Origin: Pseudopedobacter sp035496935
GTDB taxonomy: Bacteria; Bacteroidota; Bacteroidia; Sphingobacteriales; Sphingobacteriaceae
Assembly (NCBI GenBank): GCA_035496935.1
Contig: DATJED010000026.1
Location: 1 to 64,000, forward strand
Length of the DNA: 64,000 nucleotides
Direction of reading: 5' to 3'
The notes under the pieces are model-generated. The model ran no database searches, was not told the origin of the DNA, and worked only from the letters and a program-made list of their open reading frames with translations. Shown piece after piece: positions 35,935-44,827 of the stretch. Position 1 is the stretch's first letter. Every line of letters starts with the position of its first letter. A program made the position numbers and the translations under genes.

Positions 35935-36282
35935 TTATTCTTGATAAATTGATTTCCGATTTTTTAAATGTGTTGCCTTTGCCCGTACAAAAGTAAGGTA
36001 TTCATCAGCTTGTTCCGGCTCGGTAATTTTATAATGGATTTCTTTACCGTGGGCAATTTCGCCTATTTTTTGTATTTCTGTAACGGCAACAAAACTCCAA
36101 ACTACTGAACGATTGTTACTGTTTATAATTTCTTCTTGTTGCATTAAGCCTAATTGATAAGCCATCTCTAACGCTAACTCTTCATTTACGGCTTCTATCA
36201 AACGTAATTGCTCATCAAACTGAGCGGACTTACTATCTTGAGTTTTTATTTCGAATATTAATTTAGCTACAAACCAATTCAT
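35935..36282 (-). CDS. DUF4288 domain protein
   Basis: 115 residues: WFVAKLIFEIKTQDSKSAQF, AVNEELALEMAYQLGLMQQE, WSFVAVTEIQKIGEIAHGKE, a pattern of DUF4288. No signal peptide or membrane segment; function unknown. It lies between the LiaF-like membrane protein (11 bases upstream) and the sensor kinase (stop abuts start), so it is an integral part of this signalling operon. Confidence 0.75.
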   Translation of the reverse strand: MNWFVAKLIFEIKTQDSKSAQFDEQLRLIEAVNEELALEMAYQLGLMQQEEIINSNNRSVVWSFVAVTEIQKIGEIAHGKEIHYKITEPEQADEYLTFVRAKATHLKNRKSIYQE

Positions 36283-36293
36283 TTCACAATTAT

Positions 36294-37097
36294 TTAAAAA
36301 TTCCGAATATCTATGCCTCCAAAAATTGAGGTCCCTTTAATTACCAATACCTTGCTTTTATCGGTTAAAACCTGAGTTAATGAGCGTTTATCGTCAATAC
36401 CGCCAAAAACCGCTGCCATTTCCGTTACCACTTCCCAAGATGGTGGAACTATGATTTTTGTCCCGCCGAATATTTGGACAACATCCAAAACCACCACTCC
36501 GTTAATATCAGCGTGGTAAAAGTTTAACTCAGCGCCGCCCATGATATTGGTTACATCGCCACCTTTAAAGTTTTTAGAAAGAATGCTTTTTTTAGTACCG
36601 CCGAAGACAGAAACGCTGTCTATATATTCTTCACCCGCAACATGGTACTCGTTTTTCTCTGTTGCAGGTTCTTCATTTTTTGGAGTTTCAGCATAAGCGA
36701 AGTTATCTGTATGCGGGTTTCCGTAACGTTCTTGCCACCTTTTCCTTCTTTTACAGTCATGCTTTTTAAAACCTTTTCCAAAAATGAAGAAAATTCCGAG
36801 CCCGATTAAAACTACTGGCCAGGTGTATCGCGAAACTGATAACTCCGGATAAATACGCTCAGCAAGAAACACAGCGCCTATTAGAACCATCATTATCCAA
36901 CCGTTGTTCTTGAACTGATGTTTTATACCGTTTATTACCCCGATAAAAATTAATAACACCGGCCAACTGAACAGCCAAGATGGCAATCCTGCACCCATTT
37001 GTTTTGCCAATAGTGCTAGGCCTACCAGTAAAATTGCTGACCCCAACACCTTTTTTCCGTGTTTTGGGCTGTTTTCCAATTCAGAATTATTTTCCAT
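36294..37097 (-). CDS. LiaF-like transmembrane protein (DUF5668 / LiaF C-terminal domain)
   Basis: 267 residues. Three to four N-terminal membrane helices (LGSAILLVGLALLAKQMGAG, WLFSWPVLLIFIGVINGIKH, WPVVLIGLGIFFIFGKGF) are followed by a basic linker and a repetitive beta domain (DSVSVFGGTKKSILSKNFKG, VVQIFGGTKIIVPPSWEV, AVFGGIDDKRS, TSIFGGIDIR). The FGG-containing beta-solenoid is the LiaF/DUF2154 domain, which in Firmicutes inhibits the LiaRS cell-envelope stress system. Here it leads an operon with a LytS/LytTR two-component pair, so it may act as their membrane-stress sensor or inhibitor. Confidence 0.85.
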   Translation of the reverse strand: MENNSELENSPKHGKKVLGSAILLVGLALLAKQMGAGLPSWLFSWPVLLIFIGVINGIKHQFKNNGWIMMVLIGAVFLAERIYPELSVSRYTWPVVLIGLGIFFIFGKGFKKHDCKRRKRWQERYGNPHTDNFAYAETPKNEEPATEKNEYHVAGEEYIDSVSVFGGTKKSILSKNFKGGDVTNIMGGAELNFYHADINGVVVLDVVQIFGGTKIIVPPSWEVVTEMAAVFGGIDDKRSLTQVLTDKSKVLVIKGTSIFGGIDIRNF

Positions 37098-37230
37098 TTC
37101 ATTTGATTTATGATATAAATGTAGACCTTGTTTATATCTTGATTGTATGTAAATCGATAGATGGGGTTGGAAATTCGGTAAGATGGGGGAAATTGTCGGT
37201 GAACTAGTTTAACCGATTTTTTGATAATAA

Positions 37231-37260
37231 GGAGGGTCTCGACTTCGCTCAGCCTGACAA
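37231..37260. repeat. Short intergenic motif, probable dispersed repeat
   Basis: GGTCTCGACTTCGCTCAGCC followed by TGACAA, in the spacer between the parC 3' end and the LiaF-like operon. A related TTCGACTTCG motif lies at about 19350. It resembles dispersed intergenic repeats seen in Flavobacteriia/Sphingobacteriia. Only its GC-rich contrast and the second partial copy support it here. Confidence 0.35.
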
Positions 37261-37294
37261 GGATAAAAATAGAATTGTTATTAAGGTTGGCAGA

Positions 37295-40099
37295 CTAAAA
37301 CAACTTAGTCTGCCCTTTATCATCCAGTTTTATATCATCTGGATTGGTGATTTCAAAATCTACATCTTTGGCAGGTTTCGGAGTTGAAGTAAAAGTTGGC
37401 TTTTTAATTTCTTCCGTTTTTGGCTTTATTTCTTCTGCTTTCGGAGCTTCTTCGGATTTAGTTAGGCTTTTAGGTTTTACTTCTTCCTTTGGCTTCGTAT
37501 CTTCTTCGGCTATATCATCATCTTCAGAATTATTATCGTTATCATTGCCACTGTTATTTTCTGAGTCATCAGCTTCAATTTCCTCTTCAGCTTCCTCAAC
37601 ATCCTCGTTTTCTTCGGAAATTAAAGTTATCTTCTGTACATCATGCGGACTCAATTTATTCCCTTGCGCCTTCATTCCCTTAACGTCAATCGCTTCGGAC
37701 AGGTCAACTTCCTGTTCGTCAAAAATTTGAGATTTCCCTTTGAGCGCTTCTATCTTAACAATAGGATGGTCTGCACTGCTTAAAATCAACATTTTCGAGC
37801 CCGGTTCTTCGTTAATAAACCCTGCTCTTTTACCGATGGCCAAATCCTCGAATACAAAACGCTTGATGTAGTAGTTTTTTGATTTTCCATCGAGGTGAAT
37901 GCAGGCAAAAACTTTTTCTGGTCCATATTTTTCAATCCGCACCATTTTGTCATCAAAGTGGTTGCTCAAATCGAAACTCGAAAGCTCGTAGCTACCATCA
38001 TTAAATACGCAGAGGATTTTGTCTTCGGCTTGGAATTCGCCTAAATAACGTCCATGTCCGTTTTCGTTTAATCGTTTGATGATTGGATCGTACCAAATCT
38101 TTCTCCCTGCCAAAGTAGAAACTCCTTTGGTTTTTAAGGTGATTTTTTTGATGGCGAATTTTGTAAGGATATTTCCCTGCGAGCCTCTGCCTTTAATGGC
38201 GGTTTCTGCAAAATCATGATCAAAAGTGAGTTTCCGCAGTTTCGACATTGGCTTTAAAGCCACATTAATTACTTCTGCCTCGCCATTTGGGTTTGCCGTG
38301 AAATATAAAACCTTGCTACCTTTTGAACCTTTAGTTAAATCGTATTCTTTATCTCGGGTAACTCCGCCAATTGCAAAACGTTTGATATAAGCAACGCCGG
38401 TTTTACCATCTTTATAAATCATGTTGTAGATGGTGCGCTCATCGTTTTTCTTGAAAACGCCGATGTGCAAAATTCCTTTGCCAACAAAAGTTTTGTCCTG
38501 AACTTTGGTGACCAAGCAAACTCCGTCTTCCCGAAAAACCACAATATCGTCCAAATCGGAACAATCAAAAGCGTATTCGTCTTTCTTTAAACCGGTACCT
38601 ATAAAGCCATCAGTTCTGTTTACATAAAACTTGGTATTTGCCAGTGCAACCTGTGCGGCTTCCACACGGTCAAATGCTCTGATTTCGGTTTTACGCTCCC
38701 TGCCTTTGCCGAATTTTTCTTTCAATCGCTCGAAATAAGCGATGGCATAATCGGTTAAATGGCGCAAATCATGTTTTACGCCTTTGATTTCTTTTTCCAG
38801 ATTCGCCATTTGCTCATCCGCTTTTTTAACATCAAAGCGGGTGATGCTGCTCATTGGCTTATCAATCAGTTTCTTGAAATCTTCGGGTAAGATCTCACGA
38901 TATAAACTCGGTTTAAACGGATCGAACAATCGGTGCAAAACCACTAAAACTTCCTCAAAATTTGCGGAATTTTCATAGTCTGGATGCTTGTACATCCCTT
39001 CCTGAATAAATATTTTCAGTAGCGAGCTAAAGAAAATCTTCTCCTGCAAATCATGCAGTTTTATCTCTAATTCCCGCTTTAAAAGATTTTTGGTGTAATG
39101 AGTGCTTTCGACTAAAATATCGTTCACACTCATAAAATGGGGTTTATCGCCCTTGATAATACAAGTGTTTGGCGATATAGAAACCTCGCAATTGGTAAAA
39201 GCGTAAAGTGCATCAATGGTTACATCCGGCGAAATCCCCGGCGCTAAATGCACTACAATTTCTACATCTTTTGCGGTGTTGTCCTCAATTTTTTTGATTT
39301 TGATTTTCCCTTTATCATTGGCAGAAATAATGCTGTCAATTAAACCGATGGTAGTGGTTGAAAAAGGGATTTCGGTAATTACCAAAGTCTTTTTATCTAT
39401 TTCGGAGATTTTAGCCCGAACTCTTATCTTTCCACCTCGTTGACCTTCGTTGTAGGCAGAAAAATCAGCCATTCCACCTGTCATGAAATCAGGAAGAATA
39501 TCCGGACGGTTGCCTTTTAAAACTTCAATGGAAGCGTCAATTAGCTCAATAAAGTTATGAGGCATTACTTTGGTAGCCAAACCTACGGCAATACCTTCGG
39601 CACCTTGCGCCAATAAAAGCGGAAATTTTACGGGCAACGTAACGGGTTCTTTATTTCTGCCGTCATAAGATGATTGCCATTCTGTTGTATCGGGATTAAA
39701 AACAACTTCTAGAGCGAATTTAGACAATCGGGCTTCGATGTAACGTGGTGCTGCTGCAGAATCTCCGGTAACGGGATCGCCCCAGTTTCCTTGGGTATCA
39801 ATCAACAGATTTTTCTGTCCAATTTGTACCATCGCATCGCCAATGGACGCATCGCCATGCGGATGGTATTTCATGGTGTTACCAATTACGTTGGCCGCTT
39901 TGTTGAAACGTCCATCATCCATCTCCTTTAGTGAATGCAGAATACGACGTTGAACAGGCTTCAGTCCATCAAAAATATGAGGCACAGCCCGATCTAAAAT
40001 TACATAGGAAGCGTAATCTAAAAACCAGTTTTCGTATAATCCGCTGAGCGGCGTTACATTGTGTAAGGTTTCTTCGTTTTGGTAATTGTTTTCGTCCAT
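37295..40099 (-). CDS. parC: DNA topoisomerase IV subunit A (GyrA/ParC type)
   Basis: 934 residues. The breakage-reunion domain has the quinolone-region motif YHPHGDASIGDAMVQIGQ and the DNA-linking Tyr120 in AAPRYIEARLSKF. A beta-propeller C-terminal domain follows (about 480-810). The last about 110 residues are a disordered acidic/Lys tail (EDVEEAEEEIEADDSENN and PKEEVKPKSLTKSEE), unusual in length. No perfect GyrA-box is visible, which with the parE neighbour favours topoisomerase IV over gyrase. A decayed GxxExxY gene separates it from parE. Confidence 0.9.
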   Translation of the reverse strand: MDENNYQNEETLHNVTPLSGLYENWFLDYASYVILDRAVPHIFDGLKPVQRRILHSLKEMDDGRFNKAANVIGNTMKYHPHGDASIGDAMVQIGQKNLLIDTQGNWGDPVTGDSAAAPRYIEARLSKFALEVVFNPDTTEWQSSYDGRNKEPVTLPVKFPLLLAQGAEGIAVGLATKVMPHNFIELIDASIEVLKGNRPDILPDFMTGGMADFSAYNEGQRGGKIRVRAKISEIDKKTLVITEIPFSTTTIGLIDSIISANDKGKIKIKKIEDNTAKDVEIVVHLAPGISPDVTIDALYAFTNCEVSISPNTCIIKGDKPHFMSVNDILVESTHYTKNLLKRELEIKLHDLQEKIFFSSLLKIFIQEGMYKHPDYENSANFEEVLVVLHRLFDPFKPSLYREILPEDFKKLIDKPMSSITRFDVKKADEQMANLEKEIKGVKHDLRHLTDYAIAYFERLKEKFGKGRERKTEIRAFDRVEAAQVALANTKFYVNRTDGFIGTGLKKDEYAFDCSDLDDIVVFREDGVCLVTKVQDKTFVGKGILHIGVFKKNDERTIYNMIYKDGKTGVAYIKRFAIGGVTRDKEYDLTKGSKGSKVLYFTANPNGEAEVINVALKPMSKLRKLTFDHDFAETAIKGRGSQGNILTKFAIKKITLKTKGVSTLAGRKIWYDPIIKRLNENGHGRYLGEFQAEDKILCVFNDGSYELSSFDLSNHFDDKMVRIEKYGPEKVFACIHLDGKSKNYYIKRFVFEDLAIGKRAGFINEEPGSKMLILSSADHPIVKIEALKGKSQIFDEQEVDLSEAIDVKGMKAQGNKLSPHDVQKITLISEENEDVEEAEEEIEADDSENNSGNDNDNNSEDDDIAEEDTKPKEEVKPKSLTKSEEAPKAEEIKPKTEEIKKPTFTSTPKPAKDVDFEITNPDDIKLDDKGQTKLF

Positions 40100-40181
40100 T
40101 GTTTTGTGTTAACCGCCGAGTTTTTTAGACTGGATGGCTAGTTTTTAACCGCTTGGTTCTATTTACTAAGTAGTTGTTTTT

Positions 40182-40212
40182 TTAACCGCAGAGGACGCGG
40201 AGGTCCACAGAG
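40182..40212. repeat. Left inverted repeat flanking the GxxExxY remnant
   Basis: TTAACCGCAGAGGACGCGGA followed by GGTCCACAGAG. It is an imperfect inverse of the repeat at 40441-40470, the two bracketing the pseudogene. Confidence 0.6.
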
Positions 40213-40220
40213 CTGGTTGT

Positions 40221-40407
40221 TTAACAGTCATTTATTACTCTTTTAATACCGTCTTTTAATAGTAAGGTGTTGAAATTAATGAGTAATCCTAATTTGCATT
40301 CTGATAATTTTAAATAGGTTAAAAGTTGAGCTAAGTAAATATCGTTCATTTCGGACTTTAATAGCTAAACCAATTACTTTTGTAGCTAAAGAGTTTTCTA
40401 ATTCCAT
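40221..40407 (-). pseudogene. GxxExxY family gene, internally deleted and frameshifted
   Basis: Read on the minus strand, an ATG at 40407 begins MELENSLATKVIGLAIKV, the typical N-terminus of GxxExxY proteins. The frame then diverges, and in another frame the family C-terminus follows: LAQLLTYLKLSECKLGLLIN and LLLKDGIKRVIND, with a stop at 40221. The family is about 125 residues long, so roughly 65 codons of the middle, including the GxxExxY motif, are lost along with the frame. It sits between parE and parC, flanked by inverted repeats of the kind that accompany these genes in Bacteroidota. Confidence 0.75.
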
Positions 40408-40440
40408 TTAAAAGAGTTAAAATCCTTCATTTCCATCCAG

Positions 40441-40470
40441 CTTTGTGTTCTCCGTGTACTCCGCGGTTAA
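40441..40470. repeat. Right inverted repeat flanking the GxxExxY remnant
   Basis: CTTTGTGTTCTCCGTGTACT followed by CCGCGGTTAA. Its reverse complement, TTAACCGCGGAGTACACGGA..., matches the left copy at 40182-40212 with few changes. Confidence 0.6.
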
Positions 40471-40524
40471 AATTTGCCATTTGTAAATCAATATTACCTC
40501 ATTATCTTATATCCCAAATTCGCG

Positions 40525-42432
40525 TTATGCCGCCGATTCTTCGAGTGCTTCTGCGGCCGCTTTGGCATCGGCTATAATATCGGCTTCGTCTTTTTCGATT
40601 CTTAAATTTTGTACGATATGCTGTTGCCTATCCATGGTATTTTTACCCATATAGTATTCCAGCAAGTTTTTAATCTTTGTTTCGCCATGTAAAATCACCG
40701 GATCCAAACGAATGTCCTCGCCAATAAAGTTCTCAAATTCGTCTGGCGAAATCTCTCCCAACCCTTTAAATCGGGTAATTTCTGGCTTTCCGCCCAGTTT
40801 ATCAATTGCTAAAACGCGTTCCTCATCGCTATAGCAATAAATAGTTTCTTTTTTATTTCGAACCCTAAACAATGGCGTTTGCAAAATAAAAACATGTCCG
40901 GTTTTCACCAGATCCGGAAAAAATTGCAAAAAGAAGGTCATCAGCAATAAACGGATGTGCATGCCGTCCACATCGGCATCAGTAGCAACTACAATGTTGT
41001 TGTAGCGTAAGCCTTCTAAACCGTCTTCAATATTTAAAGCGTGTTGCAATAAATTGAATTCCTCGTTTTCGTAAACCACTTTTTTAGTTAGACCGTAAGC
41101 GTTTAACGGCTTTCCCTTTAAACTAAAAACCGCCTGTGTTTTAACTTCGCGGGCTTTGGTGATTGAACCGGAAGCCGAATCTCCCTCGGTAATAAACAGA
41201 GTGGTTTTTTTACGGTCTTCTTCGTCTAGTTTTTCATCATCCAAATGCCATTTGCAATCGCGGAGTTTACGGTTATGTAGGCTTGCTTTTTTAGCCCTGT
41301 CGTTCGCTAGTTTTTTAATACCAGCAATATCTTTACGCTCTCTTTCCGATTGTAAAATGCGTTTTAATAAAGCATCGGCGGCTTCTGGAAATTTATGCAG
41401 GTAATCGTCAAGCTCTTTTTTAACAAAGTCGTTAACAAAAGTACGGACAGTAGGACCATCTGGTCCAACATTTAGAGAACCTAATTTGGTTTTGGTTTGC
41501 GATTCGAAAACCGGCTCCTGTACCCTTACCGAAATGGCCGCTACAATAGATGCCCGAATATCCGAAGCATCAAATTCTTTTTTATAAAACTCTCGGATGG
41601 TTTTAACCACCGCCTCTCTAAAAGCTTGCTGGTGCGTTCCGCCTTGCGTTGTATGCTGGCCGTTTACAAACGAATAATATTCCTCTCCATATTGCTGACC
41701 ATGCGTCATCGCTATTTCGATATCTTCACCTTTTAGATGAATAATAGGGTAACGGTTTGTTTCTGCATCGGTGTTGCGGGCCAATAAATCATATAAACCG
41801 CGTTCCGAGAAAAATTTTTGTCCGTTAAAATTAACGGTTAAGCCAGCATTCAGGAAAACATAATTCCAGATCATGTTTTCGATAAACTCGGGGATGTAGC
41901 GGTAATTGCGGAAAATAGTATCATCCGGAATAAAAATCGTTGCCGTTCCGTTCCGTTGTGTAGTTTCAATCTCGGGGTTGTCTTTAACTAACTCACCTTT
42001 TTCAAATTCCGCCTTTTTAGTTTTTCCATCGCGATAAGATTGTACAGTAAAAAAGTTCGACAATGCATTAACTGCCTTTGTACCAACGCCATTTAAGCCT
42101 ACAGATTTTTGGAACGCTTTAGAATCGTACTTACCGCCGGTGTTGATCTTAGATACACAGTCAATTACTTTTCCTAACGGAATCCCGCGTCCGTAATCTC
42201 TTACAGAAACTTTATGATCGCTTACGGTAATGTCTATAATTCGACCGGCACCCATCACAAATTCGTCAATCGAATTGTCCACAATCTCTTTCAGCAAAAC
42301 ATAAACGCCATCATCATAAGCTGATCCATCGCCCAGTTTACCAATGTACATGCCGGGCCGAAGCCTGATATGCTCTTTCCAATCGAGCGACCGGATGCTG
42401 TCTTCGCTATAATTTACACTTAATTCAGCCAT
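40525..42432 (-). CDS. parE: DNA topoisomerase IV subunit B (GyrB/ParE type)
   Basis: 635 residues. The GHKL ATPase has VLLKEIVDNSIDEFVMGAG and VGLNGVGTKAVNALS; the Toprim domain has TTLFITEGDSASGSITKA and VVATDADVDGMHIRLLLMTF. Together with the downstream parC it forms the heterotetramer that decatenates chromosomes. Length and lack of the GyrB insertion support ParE, but in this phylum the two names are often exchanged. A promoter with correct spacing lies 57 bases upstream. Confidence 0.93.
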   Translation of the reverse strand: MAELSVNYSEDSIRSLDWKEHIRLRPGMYIGKLGDGSAYDDGVYVLLKEIVDNSIDEFVMGAGRIIDITVSDHKVSVRDYGRGIPLGKVIDCVSKINTGGKYDSKAFQKSVGLNGVGTKAVNALSNFFTVQSYRDGKTKKAEFEKGELVKDNPEIETTQRNGTATIFIPDDTIFRNYRYIPEFIENMIWNYVFLNAGLTVNFNGQKFFSERGLYDLLARNTDAETNRYPIIHLKGEDIEIAMTHGQQYGEEYYSFVNGQHTTQGGTHQQAFREAVVKTIREFYKKEFDASDIRASIVAAISVRVQEPVFESQTKTKLGSLNVGPDGPTVRTFVNDFVKKELDDYLHKFPEAADALLKRILQSERERKDIAGIKKLANDRAKKASLHNRKLRDCKWHLDDEKLDEEDRKKTTLFITEGDSASGSITKAREVKTQAVFSLKGKPLNAYGLTKKVVYENEEFNLLQHALNIEDGLEGLRYNNIVVATDADVDGMHIRLLLMTFFLQFFPDLVKTGHVFILQTPLFRVRNKKETIYCYSDEERVLAIDKLGGKPEITRFKGLGEISPDEFENFIGEDIRLDPVILHGETKIKNLLEYYMGKNTMDRQQHIVQNLRIEKDEADIIADAKAAAEALEESAA

Positions 42433-42489
42433 TTTTTAGATTTAAGTATTGAGATTTGAGCATGAGACTCAAAACCTAACTTACCTTTA

Positions 42490-42519
42490 CAAAGCTAAAA
42501 TTTTGTGCAAAACAGGCAA
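42490..42519 (-). promoter_or_regulatory. Promoter of parE
   Basis: Minus strand TTG (42517-42519), 19 bases, TAGCTTTG (42490-42497). Confidence 0.65.
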
Positions 42520-42645
42520 GTAGAAGATTTCAACATATTAAGAATTTATTGGAATTGAAGAGTTCATCAGAAAACTGAGGCATAAAATCAGCCTAATAAA
42601 AAACCCTAAAACAAGCTATTAATTCATAAACATCGTTCGGAAGAT

Positions 42646-43419
42646 CTATTTATGCCCTTGATAACCAATACTTACTTTAAAAAAAGTTGTTGGTTCGGCG
42701 TGGTAAGCATCAGCAAGACCAACATCTTTAATCAGTTTTTTAGAAACTCTTTTTAGATGCACTTTCACCTCAAAAACATCTTCAAACGGGTTCGAATTAA
42801 ATTTGATAGTGCCCCTATCTTTATATGAAGCTACCACTTTCGTCTCCCCATCTTCATTAAAAAACTCCGAATCTGCGAAGCCTTTTTTAAATAACGGAAC
42901 TTCGCCTTCTTTGCTCACACCAGGCTTGTTCATGCAGATGTAAAGAGACAGATCGTCGCAGAACTTGAGGATTCGGAGCTGATAATTTAGCAAATTTTTA
43001 TGGGGAATTTTCAATTTCGAAATCAAGTGGTTCTGGCGTAATTTTTCCCGTTCTATAAATTGTGTGGCGGTCTCAGAAAAAGACACAGATGCCAAATTGC
43101 AATAGTGCAGACTACAAAGTAAAGCTGCATAAGCATTTGCCTGATAAACCTGCTCAATACCTAACTTATAAAAGTAAAACCTTAATTTTTCGGGAAAGTC
43201 TAAAAACGTAAATGGTTTTTGCGTAACGTCGTTTAATAACGGATGCGAATCTGGAATTACCCAAGCTCTGTCATGTTGGTAAACGGCAAATTTAAACGAT
43301 TCAAAATGTTCTATCGCGATAAACTCTTTTTTGAAGTGGGATAACAACTCTCCAGCAATGTAAGCGTGATCATGTTGGGCAATTAATATATAGTTATCTG
43401 AGTCTTCTCGAAGTATCAT
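42646..43419 (-). CDS. DUF3891 family protein
   Basis: 257 residues. It begins DNYILIAQHDHAYIAGELLS, the DUF3891 pattern with paired His (QHDHA), repeated later as AVYQHDRAWVIPDSHPLLND. All-helical with several conserved His/Asp, which suggests a metal site similar to HD-type proteins. Function unknown. Monocistronic, divergent from ald. Confidence 0.8.
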   Translation of the reverse strand: MILREDSDNYILIAQHDHAYIAGELLSHFKKEFIAIEHFESFKFAVYQHDRAWVIPDSHPLLNDVTQKPFTFLDFPEKLRFYFYKLGIEQVYQANAYAALLCSLHYCNLASVSFSETATQFIEREKLRQNHLISKLKIPHKNLLNYQLRILKFCDDLSLYICMNKPGVSKEGEVPLFKKGFADSEFFNEDGETKVVASYKDRGTIKFNSNPFEDVFEVKVHLKRVSKKLIKDVGLADAYHAEPTTFFKVSIGYQGHK

Positions 43420-43596
43420 TCTGGCTTTAAAAAATTAAAAATACAAATCTTTACAATTATAAAACGCTCTTTAAAAACAAGAAATAAAAAATAATTTATG
43501 TATTTATCATCAAAATAGTTTTAAATAAATGAAACTAATAAATTTTTATTCCTATTTTTATAAAAAACACATGATTATCTTATAAAAATTAACATT

Positions 43597-44721
43597 ATGA
43601 TTATAGGAGTGCCAAGAGAAATGAAAAACCATGAAAACAGAGTGGGTTTAACCCCTGCTGGTACTCATGAGCTGGCCAAAAGAGGTCACCAAGTTCTAAT
43701 AGAAACGCATTCGGGCGCCGCCAGCGGTTTCCGTAACGACGACTACGAAGAAGCAGGTGCGCAAATCATATATACACAAGACGAAGTCTGGGGAAAGGCA
43801 GACCTAATTATTAAGGTAAAAGAACCGGAAAGTGCCGAATATAAAATGGCCAAACGAAACCAGATCGTCTTTAGTTTTTTCCATTTCGTATCGGACCGTG
43901 AGTTAACTTATGCGATGATTGATAGTGGCTCGGTTTGCATCGCCTATGAGACTGTGGAAACCACAAATAGAGTATTACCGATTCTTGTGCCAATGTCTGA
44001 AGTTGCGGGACGTATGGCTATCCAACAGGGAGCTAGGTATCTTGAAAAACCCGTAATGGGACGTGGCATTTTGCTTGGCGGTGTACCAGGAGTTACACCT
44101 GGAAAAGTACTGATTATTGGAGCTGGCATTGTTGGCGTACAAGCGGCAAAGATGGCTTCGGGCTTAGGTGCCCACGTAACTATTATTGATACAGATATTC
44201 AACGGTTACGTTACGTAAATGATATTTTACCGCCTCACGTGGTTACCATGTACAGCAGTGAATATAACATCCGGAGGTTGATTGCTAATCATGATTTAAT
44301 TGTTGGTGCAGTGCTTCTTCCCGGCAGAAAATCGCCGAAAGTTATTACACGGGATATGCTTAAATTAATGAGACCCGGAACTGTTATAGTCGATGTTTCT
44401 GTAGACCAAGGTGGCTGTATTGAAACTTGCAAGCCAACCACGCATGAAAATCCTACTTATATAGTGGATGGCATTTTGCATTATTGCGTACCTAATATGC
44501 CGGGAGCCGTACCATACACTTCTACAATTGCGCTAACAAATAGTACATTTCCTTACATTTTGCAAATTGCAGACAAAGGCTGGAAAAAGGCCTGTTTAGA
44601 TAACTATGACCTTTTAAAGGGATTGAATATCATAAAAGGAGATGTAGTTCACCGAGGAATTGCAGAAGCATTTGACCTGCATTATAAGCCCGTACATCAT
44701 TTTTTAGATACGGAGGAGTAA
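43597..44721 (+). CDS. ald: Alanine dehydrogenase
   Basis: 374 residues. It reversibly deaminates L-alanine to pyruvate with NAD+. Motifs: IGVPREMKNHENRVGLTPAG, catalytic Lys in LIIKVKEPESAEY, catalytic His in VFSFFHFVSDREL, NAD loop VLIIGAGIVGVQAAKMASGL, and PNMPGAVPYTSTIALTNSTF. It is close to pyridine-nucleotide transhydrogenase alpha in fold but has the complete Ald signature. Monocistronic, with a shared terminator against the convergent DUF2723 gene. Confidence 0.95.
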   Translation: MIIGVPREMKNHENRVGLTPAGTHELAKRGHQVLIETHSGAASGFRNDDYEEAGAQIIYTQDEVWGKADLIIKVKEPESAEYKMAKRNQIVFSFFHFVSDRELTYAMIDSGSVCIAYETVETTNRVLPILVPMSEVAGRMAIQQGARYLEKPVMGRGILLGGVPGVTPGKVLIIGAGIVGVQAAKMASGLGAHVTIIDTDIQRLRYVNDILPPHVVTMYSSEYNIRRLIANHDLIVGAVLLPGRKSPKVITRDMLKLMRPGTVIVDVSVDQGGCIETCKPTTHENPTYIVDGILHYCVPNMPGAVPYTSTIALTNSTFPYILQIADKGWKKACLDNYDLLKGLNIIKGDVVHRGIAEAFDLHYKPVHHFLDTEE

Positions 44722-44778
44722 CGATCCAATTCGTCTCAAGAGCAGGAAGTGTGACTTTAAAAGCCAAATATTCTAAAA

Positions 44779-44813
44779 CAAAAAAGGTAGCGAAAACTCC
44801 GCTACCTTTTTTT
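44779..44813. terminator. Bidirectional terminator between ald and the DUF2723 gene
   Basis: AAAAAGGTAGCG / CGCTACCTTTTTTT, GC-rich stem with A and T tracts on either side. Confidence 0.85.
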
Positions 44814-44827
44814 GAGGAATTCAAAAT

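Noticed and set aside
40100..40524. Intact small gene between parE and parC
   Set aside because: The frame is broken and about half of the GxxExxY family is missing, so it is listed as a pseudogene.
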